Translations under genes and position numbers: made by a program
The notes under the pieces: generated by a model
Database searches by the model: none
Seen by the model: the letters and a program-made list of their open reading frames with translations, nothing else
Told to the model about the DNA's origin: nothing
Assembly (NCBI RefSeq): GCF_001510665.1
Contig: NZ_LMTI01000002.1
Location: 589,501-653,500, forward strand
Source: Bacillus sp. FJAT-27445
GTDB taxonomy: Bacteria; Bacillota; Bacilli; Bacillales; Cytobacillaceae
Length of the DNA stretch: 64,000 bases
Reading direction: 5' to 3'
Shown: positions 1 to 7,575 of the stretch, in pieces
How positions within the stretch are numbered: position 1 is the stretch's first letter
Layout of the letters: each line of letters opens with the position of its first letter

Positions 1-68
1 ATAGCAATTTCCAAATTTTAAGGAAATTTTATTCTCGTTGTGGTGTTTTATGGAGCAAGGGATATTTT

Positions 69-272
69 GTGAGTACATTTGGCAGGGTAAGTGAAGCAAT
101 GTTGAAACGGTACAGGAGCAAAAGACCAAAACTTTATAGAAAGGAGTATGTTTATATTCATCATTTTTACTCTATTGTTCAGACGATGAAGGACAAAAGC
201 CCGACCCAGAACGGTGTCAAATTGAATTTGAAAACTTTCAACTATTACATGACCGATGTATTCAACAAATAA
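69..272 (+). CDS. Possible 67-aa hypothetical protein (doubtful)
   Basis: A GTG-initiated frame of 67 codons with a weak AAGGG seven bases upstream. The product is basic (many Lys/Arg) and rich in Tyr, Phe and Asn. No signal peptide, membrane segment or domain is recognised, and it does not resemble a TnpB or TnpA fragment. It lies just upstream of an IS200/IS605-like right-end fragment, so it could be decayed mobile-element cargo or chance. The opposite strand is also open over the same stretch, which lowers confidence that either is coding. Confidence 0.2.
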   Translation: MSTFGRVSEAMLKRYRSKRPKLYRKEYVYIHHFYSIVQTMKDKSPTQNGVKLNLKTFNYYMTDVFNK

Positions 273-319
273 TAAACAACCGTACAATTGTATTAAATAG
301 CGGCATTATGATATCTTAA

Positions 320-514
320 AACAAAGCTGGGGGTATGACTTAGCCTCCATTTTCGAAAGAAAAGAAAACAAACGCCAATGTGGTCAACGGACTGCTTGTT
401 TGTTGGTTCTCACCCCTATAGCTAGTGCGTAACGCCGATGGGAGCTTGACTCCATGTACGCTTGCGAGAAACTATATGTGAGAACCCACGGGACTCGCCC
501 CGTGGAGTAAGTCA
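320..514 (+). mobile_element. IS200/IS605-type right end / omega-RNA-like remnant, no tnpB
   Basis: A GC-richer, non-coding stretch ends in a 7-bp hairpin (CCACGGG at 486-492 with CCCGTGG at 499-505, loop 493-498), preceded by GAGAA and followed by AGTAAGTCA. This is the layout at the right end of many IS200/IS605 and IS1341-like elements in Bacillaceae, where the same DNA encodes the 3' scaffold of the TnpB guide (omega) RNA. Upstream arms such as GGGAGCTTGACTCC could form further stems. No tnpA or tnpB frame is present upstream in the window, so this looks like a solo right end. The left boundary is a guess. Identification is by motif recognition only. Confidence 0.5.
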
Positions 515-554
515 GAATAAGACTGTTTCCATACAATTAGACAGGGGGATTACT

Positions 555-1658
555 ATGAACGAGAGACTGCAAAAACTATCAGCCTGGATGAAGGATCAAG
601 AAATAGACGTTTGTTTTTTAACATCTCCAGATAACGTCTTCTATTTAAGCGGATATTTTACAGACCCGCATGAGCGCTTGTTGGGGCTTGCCGTTTTTCA
701 GAACGAGGAGCCATTTCTTGTCTTGCCGGCAATGGAAAAAAATGATGCTGTGAATGCAGGTTGGAGTAATGAAATCATCGGATTCACAGATACCGAAAAT
801 CCTTGGGAAATGGTACATAAATCGGTTTCAAAACGGCTTCCTAATGCAGCGTCAAAAGTCGCAATCGAAAAAGAACATTTAAATGTAGAACGCTATGAAG
901 AACTTATGAAGCTTTTCCCTGGGTCGAATCAGTTTGTAGCCGCTGAGGAAAAAATGCGGGCATTAAGGCTTGTAAAAGACGCCCGTGAACTCAAGGCCCT
1001 GCGCGAAGCTGCATCACTCGCGGACTATGCGATTGAGGTCGGAGCAAGCGAGATCAGGGAAGGGAAAACCGAGCTTGAAGTTCTCGCGGCGATTGAATTC
1101 GAGCTGAAGAAAAAAGGCGTCAGCCAAATGTCCTTTAGCACGATGGTTCTAGCTGGGAAAAACGCGGCTTCCCCCCATGGAAATCCGGGGCAGACCAAGA
1201 TTAAAAAGGGCGATTTTGTCCTGTTTGACCTTGGGGTAGTCGTTGACAGGTATTGCTCCGATATCACCCGCACGCTTGCTTATGGAGATATTAGCGACAA
1301 GCAAAAAGAAATTTATGATACTGTCCTTAAAGCACAGCTGGCCGCTATTGAAGCTGGGAAGCCGGGAACGCCTTGTTCCGCTGTAGACAAAGCTGCACGA
1401 AATGTGATTTCTTCTGCAGGTTACGGTGAATACTTCCCGCACCGCCTCGGCCACGGTTTGGGAATTAACATCCACGAATATCCATCTGTGACCGAAACGA
1501 ACCCGTTACAGCTTGAAGAAGGAATGGTTTTCACAATCGAACCCGGTATTTATGTTCCCGAAGTTGCAGGAGTAAGGATTGAAGACGATGTCCATGTTAC
1601 GGCATCCGGCCTTGAAATCCTCACGAAATACCCGAAAGATCTGCAAATCATTAAATAA
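555..1658 (+). CDS. M24 family metallopeptidase (Xaa-Pro dipeptidase type)
   Basis: Predicted cytoplasmic aminopeptidase/prolidase of 367 aa that hydrolyses Xaa-Pro bonds at peptide N-termini. An N-terminal creatinase-like domain (about 1-125) precedes the pita-bread catalytic domain. All five metal ligands are visible: D225, D236, H300 (in GHGLG), E329 (in TIEPG) and E343. The start is placed at ATG 555 behind GGGGG at 544-548. The frame stays open upstream to 462, but that part runs through the IS-end hairpin and is not expected to be translated. The gene is monocistronic and ends at a shared bidirectional terminator with ald. Orthologues of the YkvY/PepQ type are the closest by memory. The exact substrate is inferred from the family. 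Confidence 0.9.
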   Translation: MNERLQKLSAWMKDQEIDVCFLTSPDNVFYLSGYFTDPHERLLGLAVFQNEEPFLVLPAMEKNDAVNAGWSNEIIGFTDTENPWEMVHKSVSKRLPNAASKVAIEKEHLNVERYEELMKLFPGSNQFVAAEEKMRALRLVKDARELKALREAASLADYAIEVGASEIREGKTELEVLAAIEFELKKKGVSQMSFSTMVLAGKNAASPHGNPGQTKIKKGDFVLFDLGVVVDRYCSDITRTLAYGDISDKQKEIYDTVLKAQLAAIEAGKPGTPCSAVDKAARNVISSAGYGEYFPHRLGHGLGINIHEYPSVTETNPLQLEEGMVFTIEPGIYVPEVAGVRIEDDVHVTASGLEILTKYPKDLQIIK

Positions 1659-1698
1659 AATCACTTTTAAAAATGCTTAACCGAATGAAAAGCACGAA

Positions 1699-1740
1699 AA
1701 AAGCAGGGTACCGCCCGACGGTACGCCTGCTTTTCTTTTT
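1699..1740. terminator. Bidirectional terminator between M24 peptidase and ald
   Basis: Stem AAGCAGG-GTACCG with CGGTAC-CCTGCTT around a short loop, with T-runs on both strands. It serves the two convergent genes. Confidence 0.9.
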
Positions 1741-1741
1741 A

Positions 1742-2863
1742 TTATTCCCGCTCAAGCAATTGCTTTGAGCTGATGAATTCTAGTCCCTGCGCTTCGGCAA
1801 CAGCTTTGTAGGTTACATGTCCATCAAGAGTATTGATTCCCTTTAGGAGGGCTTCATTTTCCAGGCATGCCTGTTTGTAGCCTTTGTTGGCAATCTGGAC
1901 TGCGTATGGCACCGTTCCATTCGTAAGGGCGATAGTGGAAGTCCTAGGCACCGCACCAGGCATATTGGCAACAGCATAGTGGACAACTCCATGCCTGATA
2001 TAGGTAGGATAGTCATGAGTCGTAATTCGGTCCGTCGTTTCAAAAATTCCACCCTGGTCTATCGCAATATCAACAACCACGCTGCCTGGTTTCATGGATT
2101 GGATCATTTCCTCTGTTACAAGCTTGGGCGCTTTCGCACCAGGAATCAAAACAGCACCGATAACAAGATCGGACTCACGTACTGCTTCCGCGATATTGTA
2201 TGGGTTTGACATTAGGGTTGTAATGTCTGATCCAAAAATATCATCAAGTTGGCGAAGCCTGTCCGGATTCAAATCGATTACCGTTACTTTCGCGCCTAGT
2301 CCAATAGCCATCTTTGCTGCATTGGTACCGGCTACCCCGCCGCCGACAATTGTAACTGTACCTCTTTGGACTCCAGGAACCCCCGATAGAAGAATTCCTT
2401 TACCACCATGCACCTTTTCCAGGAACTGTGCTCCAATTTGCGCAGCCATCCTCCCGGCAACCTCGCTCATCGGTGTCAGGAGCGGAAGTGCTCCATTCGG
2501 GAGCTGTACAGTTTCATAAGCGATTCCGATCACTTTTTTCTCAATAAGTGCCTTTGTCAGTTCAGGTTCCGGAGCAAGGTGAAGATAGGTAAACAGGATT
2601 AAGCCTTCGTAGAAGTATTTAAACTCCTCTGGAAGCGGCTCTTTTACTTTCATGACCATATCCTTGTCCCATGCTTCGCCTGCCGTATCTACAATGCTCG
2701 CTCCAGCTGATTTGTAATCTTCATCTGTGAAGCCAGAGCCCAGTCCAGCCCCCGCCTGGATATAAACCTCGTGGCCGAAATTGACAAGGTTTACCACGCC
2801 GGCAGGTGTCATAGCCACACGGTTTTCATTATTTTTTATTTCCGCTGGTACCCCAATCCTCAT
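1742..2863 (-). CDS. ald: Alanine dehydrogenase
   Basis: NAD-dependent L-alanine dehydrogenase, 373 aa, interconverting L-alanine and pyruvate plus ammonia. In Bacillus it supports growth on alanine and sporulation. The N-terminus [17 protein letters not shown] is the family signature. The catalytic Lys (VMKVKEP) and His (YLHLAPE) are present, and the Rossmann motif [10 protein letters not shown] lies mid-protein. The start is ATG 2863, with GGAGG eight bases upstream. A longer open frame upstream has no ribosome binding site and exceeds the usual length of about 378 aa. It is monocistronic, with the shared terminator downstream. The identification is secure. Confidence 0.97.
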   Translation of the reverse strand: MRIGVPAEIKNNENRVAMTPAGVVNLVNFGHEVYIQAGAGLGSGFTDEDYKSAGASIVDTAGEAWDKDMVMKVKEPLPEEFKYFYEGLILFTYLHLAPEPELTKALIEKKVIGIAYETVQLPNGALPLLTPMSEVAGRMAAQIGAQFLEKVHGGKGILLSGVPGVQRGTVTIVGGGVAGTNAAKMAIGLGAKVTVIDLNPDRLRQLDDIFGSDITTLMSNPYNIAEAVRESDLVIGAVLIPGAKAPKLVTEEMIQSMKPGSVVVDIAIDQGGIFETTDRITTHDYPTYIRHGVVHYAVANMPGAVPRTSTIALTNGTVPYAVQIANKGYKQACLENEALLKGINTLDGHVTYKAVAEAQGLEFISSKQLLERE

Positions 2864-3010
2864 CCTAATGCCTCCTACAATATATGTACTTTGAAAACGT
2901 AAACAATTCCATTTTACCAAAAGAAACTTTAGACGGAAACTTTTTATGGATTCGGAAAGAAAATGGAGCACTGGGAATAGCCCGGCACTCCGACTGCTTC
3001 AATGTATTTA

Positions 3011-3298
3011 CTACCAGAAACCTGGGTATCCGAAACCACCATAGCCATAATAAGGATAACCGTATCCAAACCCTCCGTAGAGAAACGGACTGAATAACGC
3101 TCCGGCAGCAAGCCCTCCAAGAAGGCCGCCTACGAAAGGACCGCCAAATCCCCAGCCTCCCCAGCCCCAAGGCCTGCCAAATCCGAATCCGAATGGCCTG
3201 CCAAAACCAAAGCCAAACCTCTCGTCATTTGGGTCAATGAAATCCTGTTGGGGAAAGCCAACAGCCTGCCCACCCATTAATTGAAACTCGTTGTTCAA
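3011..3298 (-). CDS. Glycine/aromatic-rich low-complexity protein
   Basis: A 95-aa protein starting at TTG 3298, chosen because a very strong purine tract (AGGAGGAGGAG) lies just upstream, while the longer frame has none. After a short polar N-terminus (NNEFQLMGGQ) the protein is built from Phe/Gly/Arg/Trp/Tyr repeats: two FGFGRP units, then WGWGGWG-type and GYGYPYYGYGG runs. A short hydrophobic Gly/Ala/Leu stretch sits at about residues 55-70. The composition resembles spore-coat or surface-associated aromatic proteins, but no family is recognised and no function is claimed. It sits between ald and a small ORF on the same strand. Confidence 0.75.
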   Translation of the reverse strand: MNNEFQLMGGQAVGFPQQDFIDPNDERFGFGFGRPFGFGFGRPWGWGGWGFGGPFVGGLLGGLAAGALFSPFLYGGFGYGYPYYGYGGFGYPGFW

Positions 3299-3435
3299 GC
3301 TAACTCCTCCTCCTATATTTTTAATTACAATAAAGGATATGCGTCCAGTTGAGGAGGGTCTTGGGTTTTTGTCCCGCGATTCTTTAAATTTCATGGGTAA
3401 ATAGACCAGACATGCACAGGAAATTGTGAATACGA

Positions 3436-3464
3436 AAAGGCTGCCGGTTTTATGGCAGCCTTCC
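3436..3464 (-). terminator. Terminator of the small ORF at 3467-3634
   Basis: On the minus strand AGGCTGCC and GGCAGCCT form a stem followed by TTTT. It starts directly after the stop codon of the 55-aa ORF and supports that ORF being transcribed. Confidence 0.8.
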
Positions 3465-3466
3465 TT

Positions 3467-3634
3467 TTACTCTATTTCCCCTTCCGCCACAGGATATGTT
3501 TCCCTTCTAGCCATAGCTTCTTCCTCACCAATGACACCACTGTTATAGGCATTCATAATTTGCGCGCTGACTTCTTCGGTGCCCTTTTCATTGTAGGTGT
3601 AAACGGACCGCCGTTCCTGTTTTTCTTCTCGCAT
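3467..3634 (-). CDS. Small hypothetical protein, 55 aa
   Basis: A short minus-strand frame read directly from the sequence. The product begins MREEKQERRSVYTYNEKG and ends VAEGEIE. It is highly charged with no membrane segment, and codon choice looks like that of its neighbours. An in-frame stop lies two codons upstream of the ATG, so the start cannot be further away. The GGTGAGG just before the ATG is unusually close, so initiation could be inefficient or use an internal codon. A clear terminator follows the stop. I do not recognise the family. Similar small acidic proteins of unknown role are common in sporeformers. Confidence 0.6.
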   Translation of the reverse strand: MREEKQERRSVYTYNEKGTEEVSAQIMNAYNSGVIGEEEAMARRETYPVAEGEIE

Positions 3635-3736
3635 GCCTCACCATTCCCATCCAAGTATAATCTTAATCTTCACGCCCAAAACATCATAATTACTATTCCC
3701 AACAACCCTAATTTTCTATGTATTCGATTTTTCATG

Positions 3737-3742
3737 TATAAT
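3737..3742 (+). promoter_or_regulatory. Probable -10 element for the UspA gene
   Basis: A perfect TATAAT lies about 60 bases before the UspA start. The region 17 bases upstream (around 3712-3719, TTTTCT/TTCTAT) is a poor -35 match, so the promoter may depend on an activator or another sigma factor. Confidence 0.45.
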
Positions 3743-3803
3743 CTAGAGAAGAGAAGATTGGGCAGAAAAGTTGATTAATTCCTTTTAAGAGGAGGGTAAG
3801 GCA

Positions 3804-4256
3804 ATGGGAACCAAGTATCAAAAGATTATGGTGGCAATTGACGGCTCCAAGGAAGCGGAGTTAGCCTTTAAAAAGTCAATTGGCATTGCCGCAACGAACC
3901 AAGCTTCACTCCTGCTCGTCCATGTGATTGATACAAGGGCATTTGCGATAGTTGAAGCGTATGACCAGGCTGTCGCGGACCGGGCTGACGAATATGCCTT
4001 TGATTTGCTCGAAAAATACAAACGGCAGGCTATAAATTCCGGTCTGAAAGATGTGGCCTACCTCGTAGAATTCGGATCGCCCAAACTGCTCATCCCTAAG
4101 GAAATCGCGAAAAAACACAGCATTGATTTGATAATTTGCGGGGCTACGGGCCTAAACACAGTTGAAAGATTTTTAATCGGAAGTGTTTCCGGGCACATTG
4201 CCCGGCACGCGCCTTGCGATGTCCTTGTGGTTAGATCTGAAAAAGAATTCACTTGA
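3804..4256 (+). CDS. Universal stress protein, UspA family
   Basis: A 150-aa cytoplasmic protein with one Usp domain. The N-terminal strand contains D13 (VAIDGS) and the ATP-binding signature G-x2-G-x9-G-S is complete (G113-ATG-G116, then GS at 126-127), so it belongs to the nucleotide-binding subgroup. It starts at ATG 3804 behind GAGGAGGG. The next gene follows after a short gap and the pair ends at a terminator, suggesting a two-gene operon. The stress role is inferred from the family; no specific ligand or partner can be deduced. Confidence 0.92.
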   Translation: MGTKYQKIMVAIDGSKEAELAFKKSIGIAATNQASLLLVHVIDTRAFAIVEAYDQAVADRADEYAFDLLEKYKRQAINSGLKDVAYLVEFGSPKLLIPKEIAKKHSIDLIICGATGLNTVERFLIGSVSGHIARHAPCDVLVVRSEKEFT

Positions 4257-4278
4257 TTAAGCAAATGGAGGAAACAGC

Positions 4279-4596
4279 ATGGAACAATTATTCACATATG
4301 ATAGCCGCTTGGGTATTCCGGTTCCGGATTTAAGGAAAAACCTTAATGAATATAGCCCGGAAATTCAGGAGAAAATCCTTTTTTCATGGGAGCAAATACG
4401 GGGTGCCATACCCGACAGGATTAAGGAATTGGAACACTCAATTAATGAAAAACAGGCCGCTCTGTCAAATGAGAGCGACTTTGCGAAATCCTGTGAGTTA
4501 AACAGCGAAATTGCTGGGTTAGCATCAATCATTAACGATTTGTTGCTATGGTACAGGGCATCAGATGCAATTTCAGAGGAAAAGATGCATAATTAA
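4279..4596 (+). CDS. Conserved hypothetical protein, 105 aa
   Basis: Begins MEQLFTYDSRLGIPVPDL behind TGGAGGAAA and probably shares a transcript with the upstream UspA gene, 22 bases away. The protein is largely helical and charged, with a likely coiled-coil stretch at about residues 45-75. It has no membrane segment, Cys cluster or recognised catalytic motif. The stop codon overlaps the base of the terminator stem. Not recognised; the operon partner suggests a stress-associated cytoplasmic role, but that is inference. Confidence 0.75.
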   Translation: MEQLFTYDSRLGIPVPDLRKNLNEYSPEIQEKILFSWEQIRGAIPDRIKELEHSINEKQAALSNESDFAKSCELNSEIAGLASIINDLLLWYRASDAISEEKMHN

Positions 4597-4630
4597 GCAA
4601 GCTCCCAAATTGGGAGCTTGCTTCCTTTTA
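4595..4630 (+). terminator. Terminator after the UspA pair
   Basis: A perfect 12-bp stem AAGCAAGCTCCC / GGGAGCTTGCTT with a 5-base loop, followed by a T-rich tail. It overlaps the last base of the preceding gene's stop codon and the convergent moaB end. Confidence 0.9.
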
Positions 4631-5146
4631 TTCGGATAAGTCCTTTTTTAGCTCTCTGACGACATGGCCTAATTCAGGAAGGATCAGCTTGTTCATCGCA
4701 AGCTTTACAGCTCCTGAAGAACCTGGGATAGAGAAGACTGCGCGGTTATTGACCACCCCGGCAGCAGCGCGGGAGAGGATAGCCGCGGAGCCGATATCCT
4801 CCTGATAGCTTAGCATTCGGAAAAGTTCACCAAATCCGGTTATGTCTTTGTCAAACAGCTTCATGACCGTTTCAATTGTCACATCACGAACCGCAATGCC
4901 TGTACCGCCATTTGTCAGGACCACATCGACGCCCGAATCAGCGCAGCCACTAAGCACCTCAGCTTTAATCAACTCTCCTTCATCCTGTACTATTGAATAG
5001 CCAGCCACTCTGTGGCCGCTGGATTCAAGAAGGCTGATTATCAGCTGGCCGCTTTTGTCAGTTTCCTTGTCCCGTGTATCGCTGACGGTAATCACTTTGC
5101 AGGAAACAGACGACGGCGCTTCCTTTTTATGTTCCTGGATACTCAT
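4628..5146 (-). CDS. moaB: Molybdenum cofactor biosynthesis protein MoaB/MogA family
   Basis: A 172-aa MoaB/Mog-type protein that in this family adenylylates molybdopterin before molybdenum insertion. The conserved substrate loop TNGGTGI and the C-terminal IPGSSGAVKLA motif are both visible. It starts at ATG 5146 behind AAGGAGG. The ATGA start overlaps the stop of the EcsC-like gene upstream, implying translational coupling. No other molybdopterin genes are nearby, as is typical for moaB in Bacillus near ackA. The catalytic role is by family; activity in this organism is inferred. Confidence 0.92.
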   Translation of the reverse strand: MSIQEHKKEAPSSVSCKVITVSDTRDKETDKSGQLIISLLESSGHRVAGYSIVQDEGELIKAEVLSGCADSGVDVVLTNGGTGIAVRDVTIETVMKLFDKDITGFGELFRMLSYQEDIGSAAILSRAAAGVVNNRAVFSIPGSSGAVKLAMNKLILPELGHVVRELKKDLSE

Positions 5147-5982
5147 GAACGTTCCTCCTTGTCCGTCAAATAGCGCAGCCTGTAATAATGATGGGAAAAC
5201 TCAGTAACCCTTCTTGTAAGCTGGTAATTTGTAAGCGAGCCTACTGCCATGCTAACAAGCGGGATGCCCTGGACCATTTTTTTTCTGAAAAGGGCAATAA
5301 CCGCTCCTTTCAGAAGCTGCCTCATCGGCATTTCTAGCCATGAGGAATCGGTCAATTGATCATCTCCCTCATAAAAGTACCTGTCCCTTTCCCCTTTCAA
5401 TTCATCCAGCAGTTCTTCCCAGCTTTCTCCCTGAAGCCTTGGAGGGAGCGTAGAAGTATGAAATACCTTCAATGACGTCATCATCTCAAACGGGGTGTTC
5501 ACTTCGTATCCATAGGTCATGGCAAGCAGCTGGACCGCACGGAGATTGATCACCGCCATTGCAGGAATGTCTACTCCAAGGAGAAGAGCACCGCCAGTAC
5601 CAGACATCCCTCCCTGGGCAAAAGAATAGAGCCGATGCCTTGCAATTTGTTGCTGGGCAATATAATTCAATTGGTCTATATCAAGGTCCTTGAGATCTTC
5701 AATTCTCTCTACCCCGCTATTGAACACTCTGGCCGTGGCAATGATTCTTTCTTTGGCATCAAGCTGGAATTGCGCTCCCTGGATAATCGCGTTCAGATGG
5801 AAAAGCCAATTATCAACAAGAGAAAAAAACTGGCTGCGTACATTTTCCGGGAGCATGGAAAAACCTGTTTCAAAATATTTTTCGTACGTTAGCTGAAGGT
5901 CATTGGGTTCGTATTCAAGGATCTTTTTTTCCCAGTCCTTAATCTCGGCCAGGACAGTCATTTCCCTATCGGTCAGCGGCAT
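5143..5982 (-). CDS. EcsC family protein
   Basis: A 279-aa protein starting MPLTDREMTVLAEIKDWE, matching the EcsC family (third product of the ecsABC locus and paralogues). The ATG at 5982 is chosen because AGGAGGG precedes it; the upstream extension has no ribosome binding site. Hydrophobic glycine-rich segments in the middle (ALLLGVDIPAMAVINLRAVQ) suggest membrane association. The biochemical role of EcsC proteins is not established. This copy is a stand-alone paralogue without ecsA or ecsB and is translationally coupled to moaB. Confidence 0.85.
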   Translation of the reverse strand: MPLTDREMTVLAEIKDWEKKILEYEPNDLQLTYEKYFETGFSMLPENVRSQFFSLVDNWLFHLNAIIQGAQFQLDAKERIIATARVFNSGVERIEDLKDLDIDQLNYIAQQQIARHRLYSFAQGGMSGTGGALLLGVDIPAMAVINLRAVQLLAMTYGYEVNTPFEMMTSLKVFHTSTLPPRLQGESWEELLDELKGERDRYFYEGDDQLTDSSWLEMPMRQLLKGAVIALFRKKMVQGIPLVSMAVGSLTNYQLTRRVTEFSHHYYRLRYLTDKEERS

Positions 5983-6073
5983 GGGTGGCCCTCCTATCGA
6001 AAAACTTTCCTTCAGTATAGCATAGATATTCCTCAGATTAGAAAACCCGCAGCCACATAGCCGGCCATAGAAA

Positions 6074-6106
6074 AAAGCTGCACCTCTCTTATGAGGTACA
6101 GCTCGC
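6074..6106 (-). terminator. ackA terminator
   Basis: On the minus strand an 11-bp stem AGCTGTACCTC / GAGGTGCAGCT (one G-U pair) is followed by six T residues, just after the ackA stop. Confidence 0.9.
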
Positions 6107-6115
6107 CAACTGGTT

Positions 6116-7309
6116 TTAGTGAATATTGCCCAGGCGCATGACATCACGGGCAATCATTACTTCTTCATTCGTTGGAATAACCATTACTTTTACAGGAGAA
6201 TGAGGATAGTTAATAAACGCCTCTTCCCCTCTAACTTTATTGAACGCGGGATTCCAATAAACTCCCATAAATTCAAGCCCTTTAAGGACCCTTGCCCTAA
6301 TTGACTCACTGTTTTCGCCAATGCCGGCGGTAAAAATAATCGCATCGACTCCAGACATGCGTGCCGCATAGGAACCAATGTACTTATGGATCCTGTTGGC
6401 GAATACCTCGAGAGCTAGCTCCGCCCGCGGATTTCCCTCGGCCGCCTCGATTTCAATATCGCGAAGATCGCTTGAAAAGCCAGATACGCCTAACATACCG
6501 CTCTTTTTATTTAGGACGTCAAGGACTTCGTCGGCAGTCATCCCGGTTTTTTCCATAATAAATGGCATCAAAGCTGGATCGATGTTTCCTGATCGGGTTC
6601 CCATTGTCACACCAGCCAAAGGTGTAAAGCCCATAGAAGTATCCAGTGATTTGCCCCCGTCAATAGCCGCGATGCTCGCCCCATTCCCCAGATGGCAGGA
6701 CAAGAGCCTTAACTGTTCAACCGGCCGGCCAAGGAGCTCAGCCGCCCTCTGGGACACATATTTATGGGATGTACCGTGGAAACCATATTTTCTAATACCG
6801 AATCTTTTGTAATAGTCATATGGAAGGCTGTACAGAAATGAACTTTCCGGCATGGTTTGGTGGAAGGCAGTATCAAAAACGGCTATGGCAGGTACATCCG
6901 GCAAGACTCGCTGAAACGCAAGGATACCTGTAATGTTGGCTGGATTATGCAATGGAGCAAGCTCGGACAAATCCTCGATTTTCTTCAACACGTCTTGGTC
7001 AATGAAGGCTGAATCATTAAATTCCTCCCCGCCGTGCACGACTCGGTGGCCAACCCCTGAAATTTCATTTAAAGAAGCGATGGCTCCCGTTGAAGTGAGC
7101 TTGTCCAGCAACAGTTTAACAGCCACTTCATGGTCTGGGATGCTAGTGGTTTCCTTTATCTTTTCCCCTGCGGTTTCAATCGTGAAAAGTGAATTATCAA
7201 GGCCAATCCGTTCAATAATGCCTTTTGTTACGACTTTTTCTTCCGGCATATCGAGCAGCTGAAACTTCAACGATGAACTTCCCGCGTTGATTGCTAAAAT
7301 TTTTGGCAT
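6116..7309 (-). CDS. ackA: Acetate kinase
   Basis: A 397-aa ASKHA-fold kinase interconverting acetyl phosphate plus ADP and acetate plus ATP, the last step of overflow acetate production. Family signatures include NAGSSSLKF at the N-terminus, GNGASIAA in the nucleotide site and GVTMGTRSG. Length is normal for Bacillus AckA. ATG 7309 lies behind AGGAGAG. In B. subtilis this gene is activated by CcpA; ccpA is in this window, but no convincing cre is seen upstream here. The other acetate genes (acsA, acuABC) lie about 25 kb away on the same segment. Confidence 0.97.
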   Translation of the reverse strand: MPKILAINAGSSSLKFQLLDMPEEKVVTKGIIERIGLDNSLFTIETAGEKIKETTSIPDHEVAVKLLLDKLTSTGAIASLNEISGVGHRVVHGGEEFNDSAFIDQDVLKKIEDLSELAPLHNPANITGILAFQRVLPDVPAIAVFDTAFHQTMPESSFLYSLPYDYYKRFGIRKYGFHGTSHKYVSQRAAELLGRPVEQLRLLSCHLGNGASIAAIDGGKSLDTSMGFTPLAGVTMGTRSGNIDPALMPFIMEKTGMTADEVLDVLNKKSGMLGVSGFSSDLRDIEIEAAEGNPRAELALEVFANRIHKYIGSYAARMSGVDAIIFTAGIGENSESIRARVLKGLEFMGVYWNPAFNKVRGEEAFINYPHSPVKVMVIPTNEEVMIARDVMRLGNIH

Positions 7310-7443
7310 ACTTCCAACTCTCCTTTGATGTCAGTCATTGCCCTGCAGAAATCCCGGACTCTAATTCCAGGGCCGGGATGAATCGTTCAGCATCAACCCG
7401 GGTTTAATGCCTGAACAAGGCAACTAGTAAATGTCTCGCTTTT

Positions 7444-7473
7444 AGTTTACCTACTTCTGAATGAACTTTTCAA
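7444..7473 (-). promoter_or_regulatory. Candidate sigma-A promoter of ackA
   Basis: Minus-strand TTGAAA (7468-7473), 18-base spacer, TAAACT (7444-7449). It sits about 135 bases before the ackA start. The 265-base interval otherwise holds no recognised cre or gene. Confidence 0.4.
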
Positions 7474-7533
7474 GGATTTACACCAAATCGTCATTTTTAG
7501 GACAAATGTTGCTAAATTCAGTTATCTCCAACT

Positions 7534-7569
7534 TAAAAAAGCAGAAGCCTCCTTGATCTGCTTCTGCTC
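7534..7569 (-). terminator. ytxK terminator
   Basis: Minus-strand stem AGCAGAAGC / GCTTCTGCT followed by six T residues, directly downstream of the ytxK stop. Confidence 0.9.
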
Positions 7570-7575
7570 CTAAAG

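Noticed and set aside
3452-3778. Plus-strand ORF of 108 aa (MAAFLLLYFPFRHR...)
   Set aside because: Hydrophobic/aromatic composition of a reversed gene, no ribosome binding site, and it overlaps a better-supported minus-strand small ORF with its own terminator.
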